A DNA stretch of 64,000 nucleotides from Bacteroidales bacterium (GTDB lineage Bacteria; Bacteroidota; Bacteroidia; Bacteroidales; Bacteroidaceae): the NCBI GenBank assembly GCA_012517855.1, contig JAAYUD010000078.1:1-64000 (forward strand), read 5' to 3'. A program made the translations under genes and the position numbers. Within the stretch, counting starts at the first letter, position 1. Every line of letters begins with the position of its first letter. A model generated the notes under the pieces. It ran no database searches, had not been told where the DNA came from, and saw only the letters and a list, made by a program, of their open reading frames with translations. This document shows, in pieces, positions 1 through 8,367 of the stretch.

Positions 1-953
1 AAGGCGCCGGTATCCTTTGGCGCGTATCAGGCAATGGCCTGAAAAGTGACTCCTATATTTTAGGAACCATTCATACGGTTCCAATTTCTTTTTTAGACAG
101 TCTGAAAGGCTTTTCCGAGGTCTGGGCACAGGTAACGCAAGTAGCTACGGAATCAGAATTTGCTGATATCATGGATTCTGTGCAGCATGGGCATCTCAAG
201 ATTTTAGAGAAGTTCTGTGCACAAAAACGAAAACTTGTTGCCTACCATCTTCCAAATATGAAATATAAAGACTTGTACACAGAGAGTCAATTAGCTTTCA
301 TGGATAGTATATTGAAGCCTTTTGTAGTTTCTAACATGACAGTAGCTGAATTTTCTCCACTTCGGCTTTGGTATCAATATCTTAGTATCAGAGATTTTTC
401 AAATCCACATCGGCTTTCTGTGAAAGATCCCATGGATTTTTTTAAGAATGCAATGGATGGTGTGTTGGAAAGACGGTGTAAATTAGCAGGAAAACATTAT
501 TTCAAATTAGAAGAACCCTTTACAGTTTTCAATGCGCTCAATGAATCCGCCATGTTAGTAGATTCCTGTTTCAACCTCAATGAACAAGCGGAGATACTAT
601 ATCAGTGCGCTCTTTACGAAGCTAAATCCAAAAATAGACTTCATGTTGACTATTTAAATAGTGCATACCAAGAAAAGAATTTTGCAAAGTATAATGATTA
701 TTTTGTGAAACAGACTGACTATATTGATTCTTTAGATTTACCTACGACGCTCAAAGTAAGACTTTTCCAATACGAGAAGAAAAAAAATGAAATACAAGGT
801 GAGAGACGTACCCTCAATTGGATGGATAAAATACTTACAGAAATAAAGTCTGCGCCTACTTTGGTAGCAGTTGGGATAAATCACTTCATTGGTGAAAATG
901 GATTGATCCATCTTTTACGTCAGTATGGATATACGGTAGAACCTGTAAAATAG
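1..953 (+). CDS. TraB/GumN family protein, 5'-truncated by the window edge
   Basis: The frame is open from base 3 to the stop, so the true start lies upstream of the window. The visible part begins just before the family's first signature, G-T-I-H at bases 63-74, preceded by a W-R-V-S-G-N-G segment. The second GxxH motif (G-I-N-H) sits near the C-terminus in a V-A-V-G-I-N-H-F-I-G context followed by the L-L-R-Q-Y-G-Y-T-V ending typical of the family. TraB/GumN/Tiki-like proteins use two GxxH motifs and conserved acidic residues for metal-dependent peptidase-type chemistry; the bacterial substrate is generally unknown. It lies 10 bp before a clear paralogue, so the two are probably one operon. 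Family assignment is strong; function is not known. Confidence 0.85.
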   Translation, partial: GAGILWRVSGNGLKSDSYILGTIHTVPISFLDSLKGFSEVWAQVTQVATESEFADIMDSVQHGHLKILEKFCAQKRKLVAYHLPNMKYKDLYTESQLAFMDSILKPFVVSNMTVAEFSPLRLWYQYLSIRDFSNPHRLSVKDPMDFFKNAMDGVLERRCKLAGKHYFKLEEPFTVFNALNESAMLVDSCFNLNEQAEILYQCALYEAKSKNRLHVDYLNSAYQEKNFAKYNDYFVKQTDYIDSLDLPTTLKVRLFQYEKKKNEIQGERRTLNWMDKILTEIKSAPTLVAVGINHFIGENGLIHLLRQYGYTVEPVK

Positions 954-963
954 TAAATATCGT

Positions 964-2025
964 ATGAAAACTCACATCATTGCTTTCTTTGTTTATACCG
1001 TCTTATCAATGATATGTATCCCGTCTTATTCCTCTGATGGTTTTTTGTGGAAAGTGACGGGGAACGGAATTGCAGCACCATCCTATATACTTGGTACAGA
1101 AAGTACAACATCAATAGATGTAGCACAAAAAATAAATGGCTTTCATGCCTGTTGGAACAGCACATCCCAAGTGATGACTACCTGCAGCATTCCTTTGCAA
1201 GAAACTTCGGACGAGAACCAGATCATGGAAAATTTGAGGAAGTTAGGCAAGCACAAAGAATCGGGAACGATATTTATGGATTCCATCACGAGTTATGAAA
1301 AATTATATACCCCTCAACAGATAGCGTTCCTGGACGGCATGATAACAAAATATATGCCTCCACTTTCAAAAATTAGAGTCGTGCCATTTTATCTATGGAG
1401 CTATTTTCAGGAGAAAGAAGCTGTTATGGATATAGATAAAGCAGAGAAAGGGAAAGCGTTGCCTGACGTATATCATGAAATGATGAACTGGATGGAAATT
1501 GCTTTGGAACGTAATGCCAAACTGGAAGGTAAATCATATCTGAGTTTGGGAAACAGCCAAGATGAGCTTAATGCAATTGCTGAAGCAGACTCATTGGAGC
1601 GATCGTATTTTACTGTTGAAGAACAAGCCGTCATCTTCTACCAGCAAATGCGCTATAAGGGTTTACATCCTTCTTCTTCCACATTTGATAAGTCTTTGAA
1701 GGAACTCTATCAAAAGAATGATTTCGAACTGTTAAATTCGTTATATACTGATGATGACCAGCGATTAGATTCATTGGATTTACCAATAGCGTTAAAAACA
1801 AAACTTCACAGGATTAATGATATGAAGAGAGAAATCGTAACAGATAATAGAAGCATGAAATGGTTACCTGCCATCCTATCAGCTATCCATCAAAAACCAA
1901 CATTAATAGCTGTGGATTTAAAATACCTATTAGGGCAAAATAGTCTCATCAATTTACTTCGTGCAAAAGGCTATAGCGTTGAATGTGTATACAAAACTAG
2001 CAAATCTTGCAGATTTGGATATTAA
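964..2025 (+). CDS. TraB/GumN family paralogue lacking both GxxH motifs
   Basis: This 353-residue protein has an N-terminal hydrophobic signal-like segment (about residues 1-24), so it is probably exported. It aligns along its whole length with the preceding gene (W-K-V-T-G-N-G, S-Y-I-L-G-T, S-L-D-L-P, L-L-R-A-K-G-Y-S-V). However, G-T-I-H is replaced by G-T-E-S at residues 44-47, and the C-terminal G-I-N-H is replaced by D-L-K-Y at 318-321. The frame is intact, so this is not a simple pseudogene. A tandem duplication in which one copy lost its metal-binding histidines is the likely history; it may be a pseudoenzyme partner or may bind substrate only. The C-terminus has an extra Cys/Lys-containing tail. 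Confidence 0.8.
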   Translation: MKTHIIAFFVYTVLSMICIPSYSSDGFLWKVTGNGIAAPSYILGTESTTSIDVAQKINGFHACWNSTSQVMTTCSIPLQETSDENQIMENLRKLGKHKESGTIFMDSITSYEKLYTPQQIAFLDGMITKYMPPLSKIRVVPFYLWSYFQEKEAVMDIDKAEKGKALPDVYHEMMNWMEIALERNAKLEGKSYLSLGNSQDELNAIAEADSLERSYFTVEEQAVIFYQQMRYKGLHPSSSTFDKSLKELYQKNDFELLNSLYTDDDQRLDSLDLPIALKTKLHRINDMKREIVTDNRSMKWLPAILSAIHQKPTLIAVDLKYLLGQNSLINLLRAKGYSVECVYKTSKSCRFGY

Positions 2026-2083
2026 CTTCATTAAGAAAAAATTTAATTAGGAGTGCGAATGTTAAAATAACTCTCATAGATAC

Positions 2084-2147
2084 ATACTTGAGTTTGGAAT
2101 AAGAAATCAACTCGTTTTTTTTGATTTCTTATCCCAAATTCAAGTAT
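2084..2147. terminator. Long inverted repeat between convergent genes
   Basis: Arms at 2084-2110 and 2121-2147 pair over 27 bases with one G-T and one A-C exception, around a 10-base T-rich loop. It sits between the 3' ends of the TraB paralogue (+) and the transporter (-), so a bidirectional terminator is the natural reading. No other feature is visible between 2026 and 2219. Confidence 0.6.
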
Positions 2148-2219
2148 CGAATGAAATTTACATAAATGTGTTATAACCAAAGCTATGATAAGTCATTTTA
2201 CCATGAAATAATTTAAAGT

Positions 2220-3491
2220 TTACTTCTTCGAATGAAATACTTCTTTGAGACGAATAGTCTTGTTATTAATAAGAGGTTTCGCCCAAAAGCCGAGAAAAGT
2301 CATATAGGCAACTGTCAGAAAGATGAAGCACATTCCAACGCGAAGTGAAAAGACATCGGACAATGCACTGATAATAAGTGGACCTACAGCCCCACCAACT
2401 ATCGAAGAGCAGAGAATTCCTGCAAAAGAACCGTGATTGGAAGGAGCAGTATTCATTCCCAAAGAGAATACGATAGAATACATCATCGATATGCTAAAAC
2501 CAACTGCTGGAAAAGCAAAAAGTGAAATGCTGCTACTGCCAAATAGGGCAAGCACCAACAAAATGGCAGTGAGAAATCCCGAACTCCATAGCAATTTGCG
2601 ACTATCAATGAACTTCAATAATATCATACCCAGAACACAACCAACAGTCATAGCCAACCAGAAATAGCTGACAGCATGAGCGCCCGCACCTTGTGGATCG
2701 ATACCATGATATTTACTCAAAAAAGTACTCATGAAATCGGCAGTGCCCTGCTCGGTACTAACATAGCAAAAGATACCTAGAAAGAAAAGCCAAACATATT
2801 TTTGTTTGAAGAGGTATAAATAAGATTCTTTACTACCCGCTTTCTCATCTTCTTTCAGTTCGATACTTGGAAACTTGGCTATAAGCACAGAAAGCACCAT
2901 TACCAACAACAGAATTGCAAATATCCAATAAAGCGATACCCAAGGCATATTACTGGGGGTGATACCTGCCAACAAATCGATAAAAGTATTTTTTCCTGCC
3001 ACATATTGAGCAGGCGAAAGCCTACCTATCAAATAAGTATAAACGAAAGGACTTAGAGCAGACGCCACTCCAAATACAAACTGCGCCACTTCGGCCACGA
3101 AAGCATAATTTTCTTCACCCCCAACAGTACGCTGCAAAGGGTTGAGCACTGTTTGCAACATAGCCATGCCCAATCCGATGATGAAACAAGAAGCAAGCAA
3201 CATTGGATAAGTATGAAAAGCTGCAAATAGCACAGCTCCAATAAAAGGGACAAAAAAGCCTATGAATAGAACTAGTTTCTCGCCATAACGGTCGATAAGA
3301 ATTCCAGCCGGTATAGACATAATGGCATAAGCTATAAAAAACGAAGTAGGAATAAAGCCTGCCAATGCCAAATCTTTGAGATGGAAATTATTAATAATAT
3401 CCGGGATAATAGGACCTATGATGTTCGTAATAAAAGAAATAGTAAACCAAAACACCATAATAAGGGTTAACATTCCAATGTTCTTTTTCAT
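2220..3491 (-). CDS. MFS transporter, FucP-type sugar permease
   Basis: A 423-residue integral membrane protein with about twelve hydrophobic segments. The first half has the MFS loop D-R-Y-G-E-K after TM2, and a G-M-A-M-L-Q-T-V-L-N-P-L stretch that resembles the FucP/GluP branch of sugar:proton symporters. Expected role: sugar uptake across the inner membrane; the substrate cannot be read from sequence. Its ATG overlaps the stop of dusB by 4 bases (3488-3491), so it is translationally coupled to it. The two have no obvious functional link. Confidence 0.8.
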   Translation of the reverse strand: MKKNIGMLTLIMVFWFTISFITNIIGPIIPDIINNFHLKDLALAGFIPTSFFIAYAIMSIPAGILIDRYGEKLVLFIGFFVPFIGAVLFAAFHTYPMLLASCFIIGLGMAMLQTVLNPLQRTVGGEENYAFVAEVAQFVFGVASALSPFVYTYLIGRLSPAQYVAGKNTFIDLLAGITPSNMPWVSLYWIFAILLLVMVLSVLIAKFPSIELKEDEKAGSKESYLYLFKQKYVWLFFLGIFCYVSTEQGTADFMSTFLSKYHGIDPQGAGAHAVSYFWLAMTVGCVLGMILLKFIDSRKLLWSSGFLTAILLVLALFGSSSISLFAFPAVGFSISMMYSIVFSLGMNTAPSNHGSFAGILCSSIVGGAVGPLIISALSDVFSLRVGMCFIFLTVAYMTFLGFWAKPLINNKTIRLKEVFHSKK

Positions 3492-4468
3492 GATAATCGC
3501 TTTTTTATTTCATCAAATATTTGAAACAGTTCTTCTAAAGTTGCTGCCCGTAGCATAGCTATCCGAGTAGGGCGAAAGTCGGGTATTCCCTTGAATATGG
3601 GTGAAGCTGCCAAATGACGGCGAACATGCAAAATGCCTCCGTATTCGCTCAAACGTTTCACACTATCGGCTACTTGATCACGAAGCACATCCAAATACCA
3701 CTCGAAAGATTCTTCGAGCAATAATTCATTCGTCTGCAAGTAGTGTTTCACTTCACGGAATATCCATGGTCTACCAAAACTAGCACGACCTATCATGATG
3801 GCATCAACTCCATACTTATCGAAACATTCTTTTGCCCGTATAGCAGAAGTGACATCACCATTGCCAATAATAGGTATATGCATACGGGGATTGTTCTTTA
3901 CCTCGCCTATCAAAGTCCAATCGGCCTCACCGGTATACATTTGCGAACGTGTACGCCCATGAATAGTCAAAGCAGAAATACCGCAGTCTTGGAGTTGCTC
4001 AGCAAGGTCAACAATAATACGATGTTCCATATCCCAGCCCAAACGAGTTTTGACTGTAACAGGTATGTTTACGGCATCAACTACAGCACGAGTTATTTCA
4101 AGCATCTTCGGGATGTTTTGTAGCATCCCCGCTCCTGCTCCCTTACCGGCAACTTTCTTTACCGGGCAACCGAAATTAATATCCAATATATCCGGATGAG
4201 CTTCTTCTACTCTTTTCGCTGCCCCCACCATTGCCTCAACTTCTCTACCATATATCTGAATAGCAACAGGACGCTCTTCATCGCTGATGGTAAGTTTCTT
4301 AACCGTGCTATTTACCGAACGAATCAATGCTTCAGACGAAACAAATTCCGTATAAACCATATCGGCACCAAAGTGTTTACACATCAATCGAAAGGCTTGA
4401 TCGGTAACATCTTCCATCGGCGCAAGACATACAGGTTTGTCGCCCAAGTCTATATTCCCTATCTTCAT
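3488..4468 (-). CDS. dusB: tRNA-dihydrouridine synthase B
   Basis: This 326-residue FMN-dependent TIM-barrel enzyme reduces uridine to dihydrouridine in tRNA. It shows the N-terminal L-A-P-M-E-D-V-T-D motif and the catalytic cysteine in D-I-N-F-G-C-P. It also has the K-T-R-L-G-W segment, the H-G-R-T-R-S-Q motif and the G-N-G-D-V phosphate/FMN site. Length is normal for DusB/NifR3. It is transcribed divergently from the U32 gene and overlaps the downstream transporter by 4 bases. The Dus family is certain; the B subtype is the best guess. Confidence 0.93.
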   Translation of the reverse strand: MKIGNIDLGDKPVCLAPMEDVTDQAFRLMCKHFGADMVYTEFVSSEALIRSVNSTVKKLTISDEERPVAIQIYGREVEAMVGAAKRVEEAHPDILDINFGCPVKKVAGKGAGAGMLQNIPKMLEITRAVVDAVNIPVTVKTRLGWDMEHRIIVDLAEQLQDCGISALTIHGRTRSQMYTGEADWTLIGEVKNNPRMHIPIIGNGDVTSAIRAKECFDKYGVDAIMIGRASFGRPWIFREVKHYLQTNELLLEESFEWYLDVLRDQVADSVKRLSEYGGILHVRRHLAASPIFKGIPDFRPTRIAMLRAATLEELFQIFDEIKKRLS

Positions 4469-4493
4469 CTATTGTTATTCTTCGTTTTCTCTG

Positions 4494-4521
4494 CAAAAAT
4501 ACAGATTAATTCGTATCTTTG
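4494..4521. promoter_or_regulatory. Divergent -7 boxes for dusB and the U32 gene
   Basis: A TAnnTTTG box on the minus strand (4494-4501, TATTTTTG) faces dusB. A second box on the plus strand (4514-4521, TATCTTTG) faces the U32 gene. They match the Bacteroidetes -7 consensus. No convincing -33 TTTG was found at the usual spacing for either, so the promoters may overlap or depend on other contacts. Confidence 0.5.
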
Positions 4522-4557
4522 CTCTTCAATTAGCGTATTATTAGTATCACTTTTAGA

Positions 4558-5826
4558 ATGAATATAAAAGATTTTGAAATTATGGCGCCGGTAGGTTCAC
4601 GAGAATCACTCGCCGCCGCTATACAAGCTCAAGCCGATTCTATTTATTTTGGTATCGGTTCGCTCAATATGAGGGCCCATTCGGCCAACACTTTCAGTAT
4701 CGACGATTTGCGGGAGATAGCCGAAACGTGCAACGAACATCATATCAAATCTTATCTAACAGTCAATACTATTATTTATGATAAAGACATGGAGTTGATG
4801 CACAAAATTGTCGATGCTGCACACGAGGCAGGCATCTCTGCCATCATTGCTTCTGACGTATCAGTAATGAATTATGCTCACAGTATCGGACAAGAGATAC
4901 ATCTTTCAACTCAATTAAATATTTCGAACATTGAAGCGCTACGATTCTATGCCCAATTTGCAGACGTCGTTGTATTGGCACGCGAACTGAATTTAGATCA
5001 AGTGGCTGTTATTCACGAAGCTATTGATAAAGAAAATATTTGTGGTCCGAGCGGTAAAAAACTTCGTATAGAAATGTTCTGCCATGGGGCCTTGTGTATG
5101 GCCATATCAGGCAAATGCTATCTTTCGCTGCACGAGATGAACAGTTCGGCCAACCGAGGAGCTTGTATGCAAGTATGCCGCAGAGGATATACGGTAAAAG
5201 ATAAAGAGACGGATGTGGAATTGGATGTCGACAACCAATATATTATGTCGCCCAAAGACTTAAAGACCATTCATTTTATTAACAAAATGATGGATGCTGG
5301 TGTTAGAGTATTCAAAATAGAAGGTCGCGCTCGTGGAGCAGAATACGTACGGACTGTAACCGAATGCTACAAAGAAGCCATTCAGTCGGCAATAGATGGA
5401 ACATACACCGACGAAAAAATCAATCAATGGGATGAACGTTTGAAAGCTGTTTTCAACCGAGGATTCTGGGACGGTTACTATCTGGGACAACGATTGGGTG
5501 AATGGAGCAAAAACTATGGCTCGCAAGCTACTGAAAGAAAAATATACGTGGGCAAAGGAGTACGTTATTTCTCCAACCTCGGTGTAGCCGAATTTGTAGT
5601 TGAAGCAGCCGAACTGAATGTAGGAGACAAACTGCTCATTACAGGGCCAACAACAGGCGCGGTGTTTGCCAACCTCACTGAAGCACGAGTCGATTTGAAA
5701 GTAGTACCTACCGTTCGCAAGGGAGAACATTTCTCTATGAAAATATTCGAAAAAATAAGACCGAGCGACAAACTATACAAATTAGTATCGACCGAAGAGT
5801 TGAAAAAATTTAAGGGATTGAAATGA
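4558..5826 (+). CDS. Peptidase U32 family protein (TrhP/RlhA-like)
   Basis: This 422-residue protein begins with the family's P-V-G-S-R-E-S-L-A-A-A-I-Q-A-Q-A-D segment. It carries the U32 signature with its cysteine cluster around residues 180-220: F-C-H-G-A-L-C, S-G-K-C-Y-L-S, then R-G-A-C-M-Q-V-C-R-R. Named as peptidases, the better-studied members (TrhP/YegQ, RlhA/YdcP) help install hydroxylated pyrimidines in tRNA or 23S rRNA using prephenate. An RNA hydroxylation role fits here better than proteolysis. It heads a collinear run with the thioesterase, whose ATG overlaps its stop by 4 bases. Confidence 0.88.
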   Translation: MNIKDFEIMAPVGSRESLAAAIQAQADSIYFGIGSLNMRAHSANTFSIDDLREIAETCNEHHIKSYLTVNTIIYDKDMELMHKIVDAAHEAGISAIIASDVSVMNYAHSIGQEIHLSTQLNISNIEALRFYAQFADVVVLARELNLDQVAVIHEAIDKENICGPSGKKLRIEMFCHGALCMAISGKCYLSLHEMNSSANRGACMQVCRRGYTVKDKETDVELDVDNQYIMSPKDLKTIHFINKMMDAGVRVFKIEGRARGAEYVRTVTECYKEAIQSAIDGTYTDEKINQWDERLKAVFNRGFWDGYYLGQRLGEWSKNYGSQATERKIYVGKGVRYFSNLGVAEFVVEAAELNVGDKLLITGPTTGAVFANLTEARVDLKVVPTVRKGEHFSMKIFEKIRPSDKLYKLVSTEELKKFKGLK

Positions 5827-6227
5827 AAGACTATATATTCGAATTGCCAATGAAGGTCCGCTCTTATGAGTGCGATTTTGAAAGTATCGTAAATAATGCT
5901 GTTTATCAGAACTATTTGGAACATACACGACATGAATTTTTGATTGCTCACGGGCTCGATGTTGTAGAACTACATAGACAGGGCATTGATACCGTCGTTG
6001 CACGCATCAACATTGCTTTCAAAAGTTCTCTACATGACAATGAAGAATTTTTGAGTAAATTGAATGTAAAAAAAGAAGGTCTTAAGTATGTCTTCTATCA
6101 AGATATCTATCGAAAAAAAGACGAAAAACTTATCATCAAAGCGACCGTTGATATTGTTTGCATTATCAACGGAAAATTAGGAAACAGTGATATCATTGAT
6201 AACCTTTTCGCAGAGTATCTCCAATAA
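5823..6227 (+). CDS. Acyl-CoA thioesterase, hot-dog fold (YbgC/4HBT type)
   Basis: A 134-residue single-domain protein with the 4HBT signature near the N-terminus: R-S-Y-E-C-D-F-E, then N-N-A-V-Y-Q-N-Y-L-E-H-T-R. The aspartate near residue 18 is the expected catalytic acid. It should hydrolyse an acyl-CoA thioester in the cytoplasm; substrate unknown. It overlaps the U32 gene by 4 bases (ATGA), which implies coupled translation. Confidence 0.88.
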   Translation: MKDYIFELPMKVRSYECDFESIVNNAVYQNYLEHTRHEFLIAHGLDVVELHRQGIDTVVARINIAFKSSLHDNEEFLSKLNVKKEGLKYVFYQDIYRKKDEKLIIKATVDIVCIINGKLGNSDIIDNLFAEYLQ

Positions 6228-6274
6228 ATACCCCCTTTTTAATTTGTGCCCCTATATACCTTAACTACCATTCT

Positions 6275-7402
6275 ATGAAAGACAGAGAAGAAGAATGCTA
6301 TTATTGTATTGCCCTTACTAAAGTTCCACACATTGGAATCAGAGGAGCCAAACGACTATATGACTCGATAGGAAATGCAAAAGATATTTTTAAATTTCGA
6401 AAAGAACTTCCCGACAAAATACCCGATCTTAATAAGAAGATTACAGAATGGCTGGATTGCCCTGAAGCTTTCTCCATTGCAGAAAAGGAAATAAAATTTA
6501 TCTCCGATAAGCATATACAATACTATCTGTTGAATGAAGAAGATTTTCCATGCCGTTTTAAAGATTGCGACGATTCTCCGATTATTTTATTTTCGAAAGG
6601 AAACGTCAAACTAAACGTACCGCACGTATTAAACATTGTAGGAACCAGACGTGCTACCGATTATGGCAAACAATTTTGCAACACTTTTGTAAGAGAACTG
6701 AAAACACTTTGCCCCGATGTTACTATTGTAAGCGGACTGGCCTATGGGATTGATATTTCGGCACATCGAGCAGCTTTAGAAAATGACATATCTACAATCG
6801 GTGTATTAGCCCACGGCTTAGACAGAATTTACCCTTCTCTACATCGGAACACCGCTATAAAAATGCTCGAGAGAGGTGGTTTGCTTACCGAATTTATCTC
6901 AGGAACCAATCCGGATGCCTTTAATTTTGTCAGCCGTAACCGTATTATTGCGGGAATATCGGATGCAACTATCGTCGTAGAATCGGCATCCAAAGGTGGT
7001 TCGCTAATTACTGCAGATATATCAGAAAGCTACCACCGAGACTGTTTTGCAGTACCGGGGCGCAACAGTGATGAATATTCAATCGGTTGCAACCGATTAA
7101 TCCGCGATAACAAAGCAGCAATCCTCTGTAATGCCGAAGACTTTGTAAAAGCCGTAGGTTGGAATGACCCAAGTAAAGAAAAAAAGAAAATAAAGATCGT
7201 CCAACGAGATTTCTTTCCTTCACTATGTGAAGAAGAACAACTCATCGTTAAGTTATTAGATGAACGTGGAAATCTTCAAATCAATATACTGGCAGTAGAA
7301 ACAAATATCCCAATATACCGAATAAGTTCCTATCTTTTCGAGCTAGAAATGAAAGGTGTTATCCGCACTTTGGCAGGTGGAGTTTATCAATTGCTTCGAT
7401 AA
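6275..7402 (+). CDS. dprA: DNA-processing protein DprA
   Basis: This 375-residue protein has the normal three-part layout: an N-terminal helix-hairpin-type region, the Rossmann DprA domain (G-T-R-R-A-T-D-Y-G, then S-G-L-A-Y-G-I-D-I-S-A-H), and a C-terminal winged helix ending G-G-V-Y-Q-L-L. DprA loads RecA onto single-stranded DNA taken up during transformation. Together with the helix-hairpin-helix protein at 16-18 kb it is one of two genes here with a possible DNA-uptake link, although dprA is widespread in species not known to be competent. Confidence 0.95.
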   Translation: MKDREEECYYCIALTKVPHIGIRGAKRLYDSIGNAKDIFKFRKELPDKIPDLNKKITEWLDCPEAFSIAEKEIKFISDKHIQYYLLNEEDFPCRFKDCDDSPIILFSKGNVKLNVPHVLNIVGTRRATDYGKQFCNTFVRELKTLCPDVTIVSGLAYGIDISAHRAALENDISTIGVLAHGLDRIYPSLHRNTAIKMLERGGLLTEFISGTNPDAFNFVSRNRIIAGISDATIVVESASKGGSLITADISESYHRDCFAVPGRNSDEYSIGCNRLIRDNKAAILCNAEDFVKAVGWNDPSKEKKKIKIVQRDFFPSLCEEEQLIVKLLDERGNLQINILAVETNIPIYRISSYLFELEMKGVIRTLAGGVYQLLR

Positions 7403-7468
7403 ATGAAAGATTTATCGTTTTTATTTGCAATTATTTATAACTTTGCAACATCTAACGAAAAGTAATAC

Positions 7469-8353
7469 ATGGTTTCAAGAACGGACATTCTTACTCAAAC
7501 AGTCGAAGAATTGTCGGATAGCGAGTCTTTCAAAGGATTGTTCTATCAGCAAAAAGAGGGCGAGCCTCTACCTTCGGCTACTATCTTACAAGAGATAGTA
7601 GAACTAGTGCGTACTATTATTTTTCCCGGTTATTATGGCAATTTCACCATCAATAGTTATACTATAAAATATCATACCGGGGTAAGTGTCGAACGTTTAT
7701 ACAATTTGCTTACCGAACAAATTTTCTCAGGTCTTGTCTTCGGTAGTGAAGAAGAATGTCGATGTGAGGTTCCTGCTACTCGCGAAAATGCTTCAAATAT
7801 AGCATTAAAATGTATTGCCAAACTACCTGAAATGCGCCGAATATTGGCAACAGACGTGATTGCCGTATTTAATGGAGATCCCGCAGCTCAAAACTGTGGC
7901 GAAGTAATATGCTGCTATCCGACTATCCGAGCTATTAGTAATTACCGATTTGCACACGAACTTTATAAATTGTGCGTACCACTTATACCTCGTATTATCA
8001 CCGAAATGGCGCACAGTGAAACAGGTATAGATATTCATCCTGGAGCAGAAATAGGTCACCACTTTGCTATTGATCATGGAACAGGCGTGGTCATCGGAGC
8101 TACTAGTATAATAGGAAACAACGTAAAACTTTACCAAGGTGTGACACTCGGCGCTCGGAGCTTTCCTCTTGATGACGAAGGAAAACCTATTAAGGGAATA
8201 CCACGGCATCCCATATTGGAAGACAATGTTATTGTTTACTCCAATGCCACCATTCTTGGACGCATCACCATTGGCCGTGATGCCACAGTAGGTGGAAATA
8301 TTTGGGTAACGGAAGATGTTCCGGCCGGAACTCGAATAGTACAAAAGAAATAA
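7469..8353 (+). CDS. cysE: Serine O-acetyltransferase
   Basis: This 294-residue enzyme makes O-acetylserine from serine and acetyl-CoA for cysteine synthesis. The N-terminal half is helical. The C-terminal half is a left-handed beta-helix of hexapeptide repeats with D-I-H-P-G-A-E-I-G, then D-H-G-T-G-V-V-I-G-A-T and Y-Q-G-V-T-L-G-A. The His/Asp residues of the SAT active site are present in the I-D-H-G-T-G segment. A -7 box TAACTTTG lies at 7438-7445, so it may have its own promoter as well as readthrough. The symbol follows the reaction; some annotators use epsC for this shorter-tailed form. Confidence 0.92.
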   Translation: MVSRTDILTQTVEELSDSESFKGLFYQQKEGEPLPSATILQEIVELVRTIIFPGYYGNFTINSYTIKYHTGVSVERLYNLLTEQIFSGLVFGSEEECRCEVPATRENASNIALKCIAKLPEMRRILATDVIAVFNGDPAAQNCGEVICCYPTIRAISNYRFAHELYKLCVPLIPRIITEMAHSETGIDIHPGAEIGHHFAIDHGTGVVIGATSIIGNNVKLYQGVTLGARSFPLDDEGKPIKGIPRHPILEDNVIVYSNATILGRITIGRDATVGGNIWVTEDVPAGTRIVQKK

Positions 8354-8367
8354 TTACAAAACGATAT

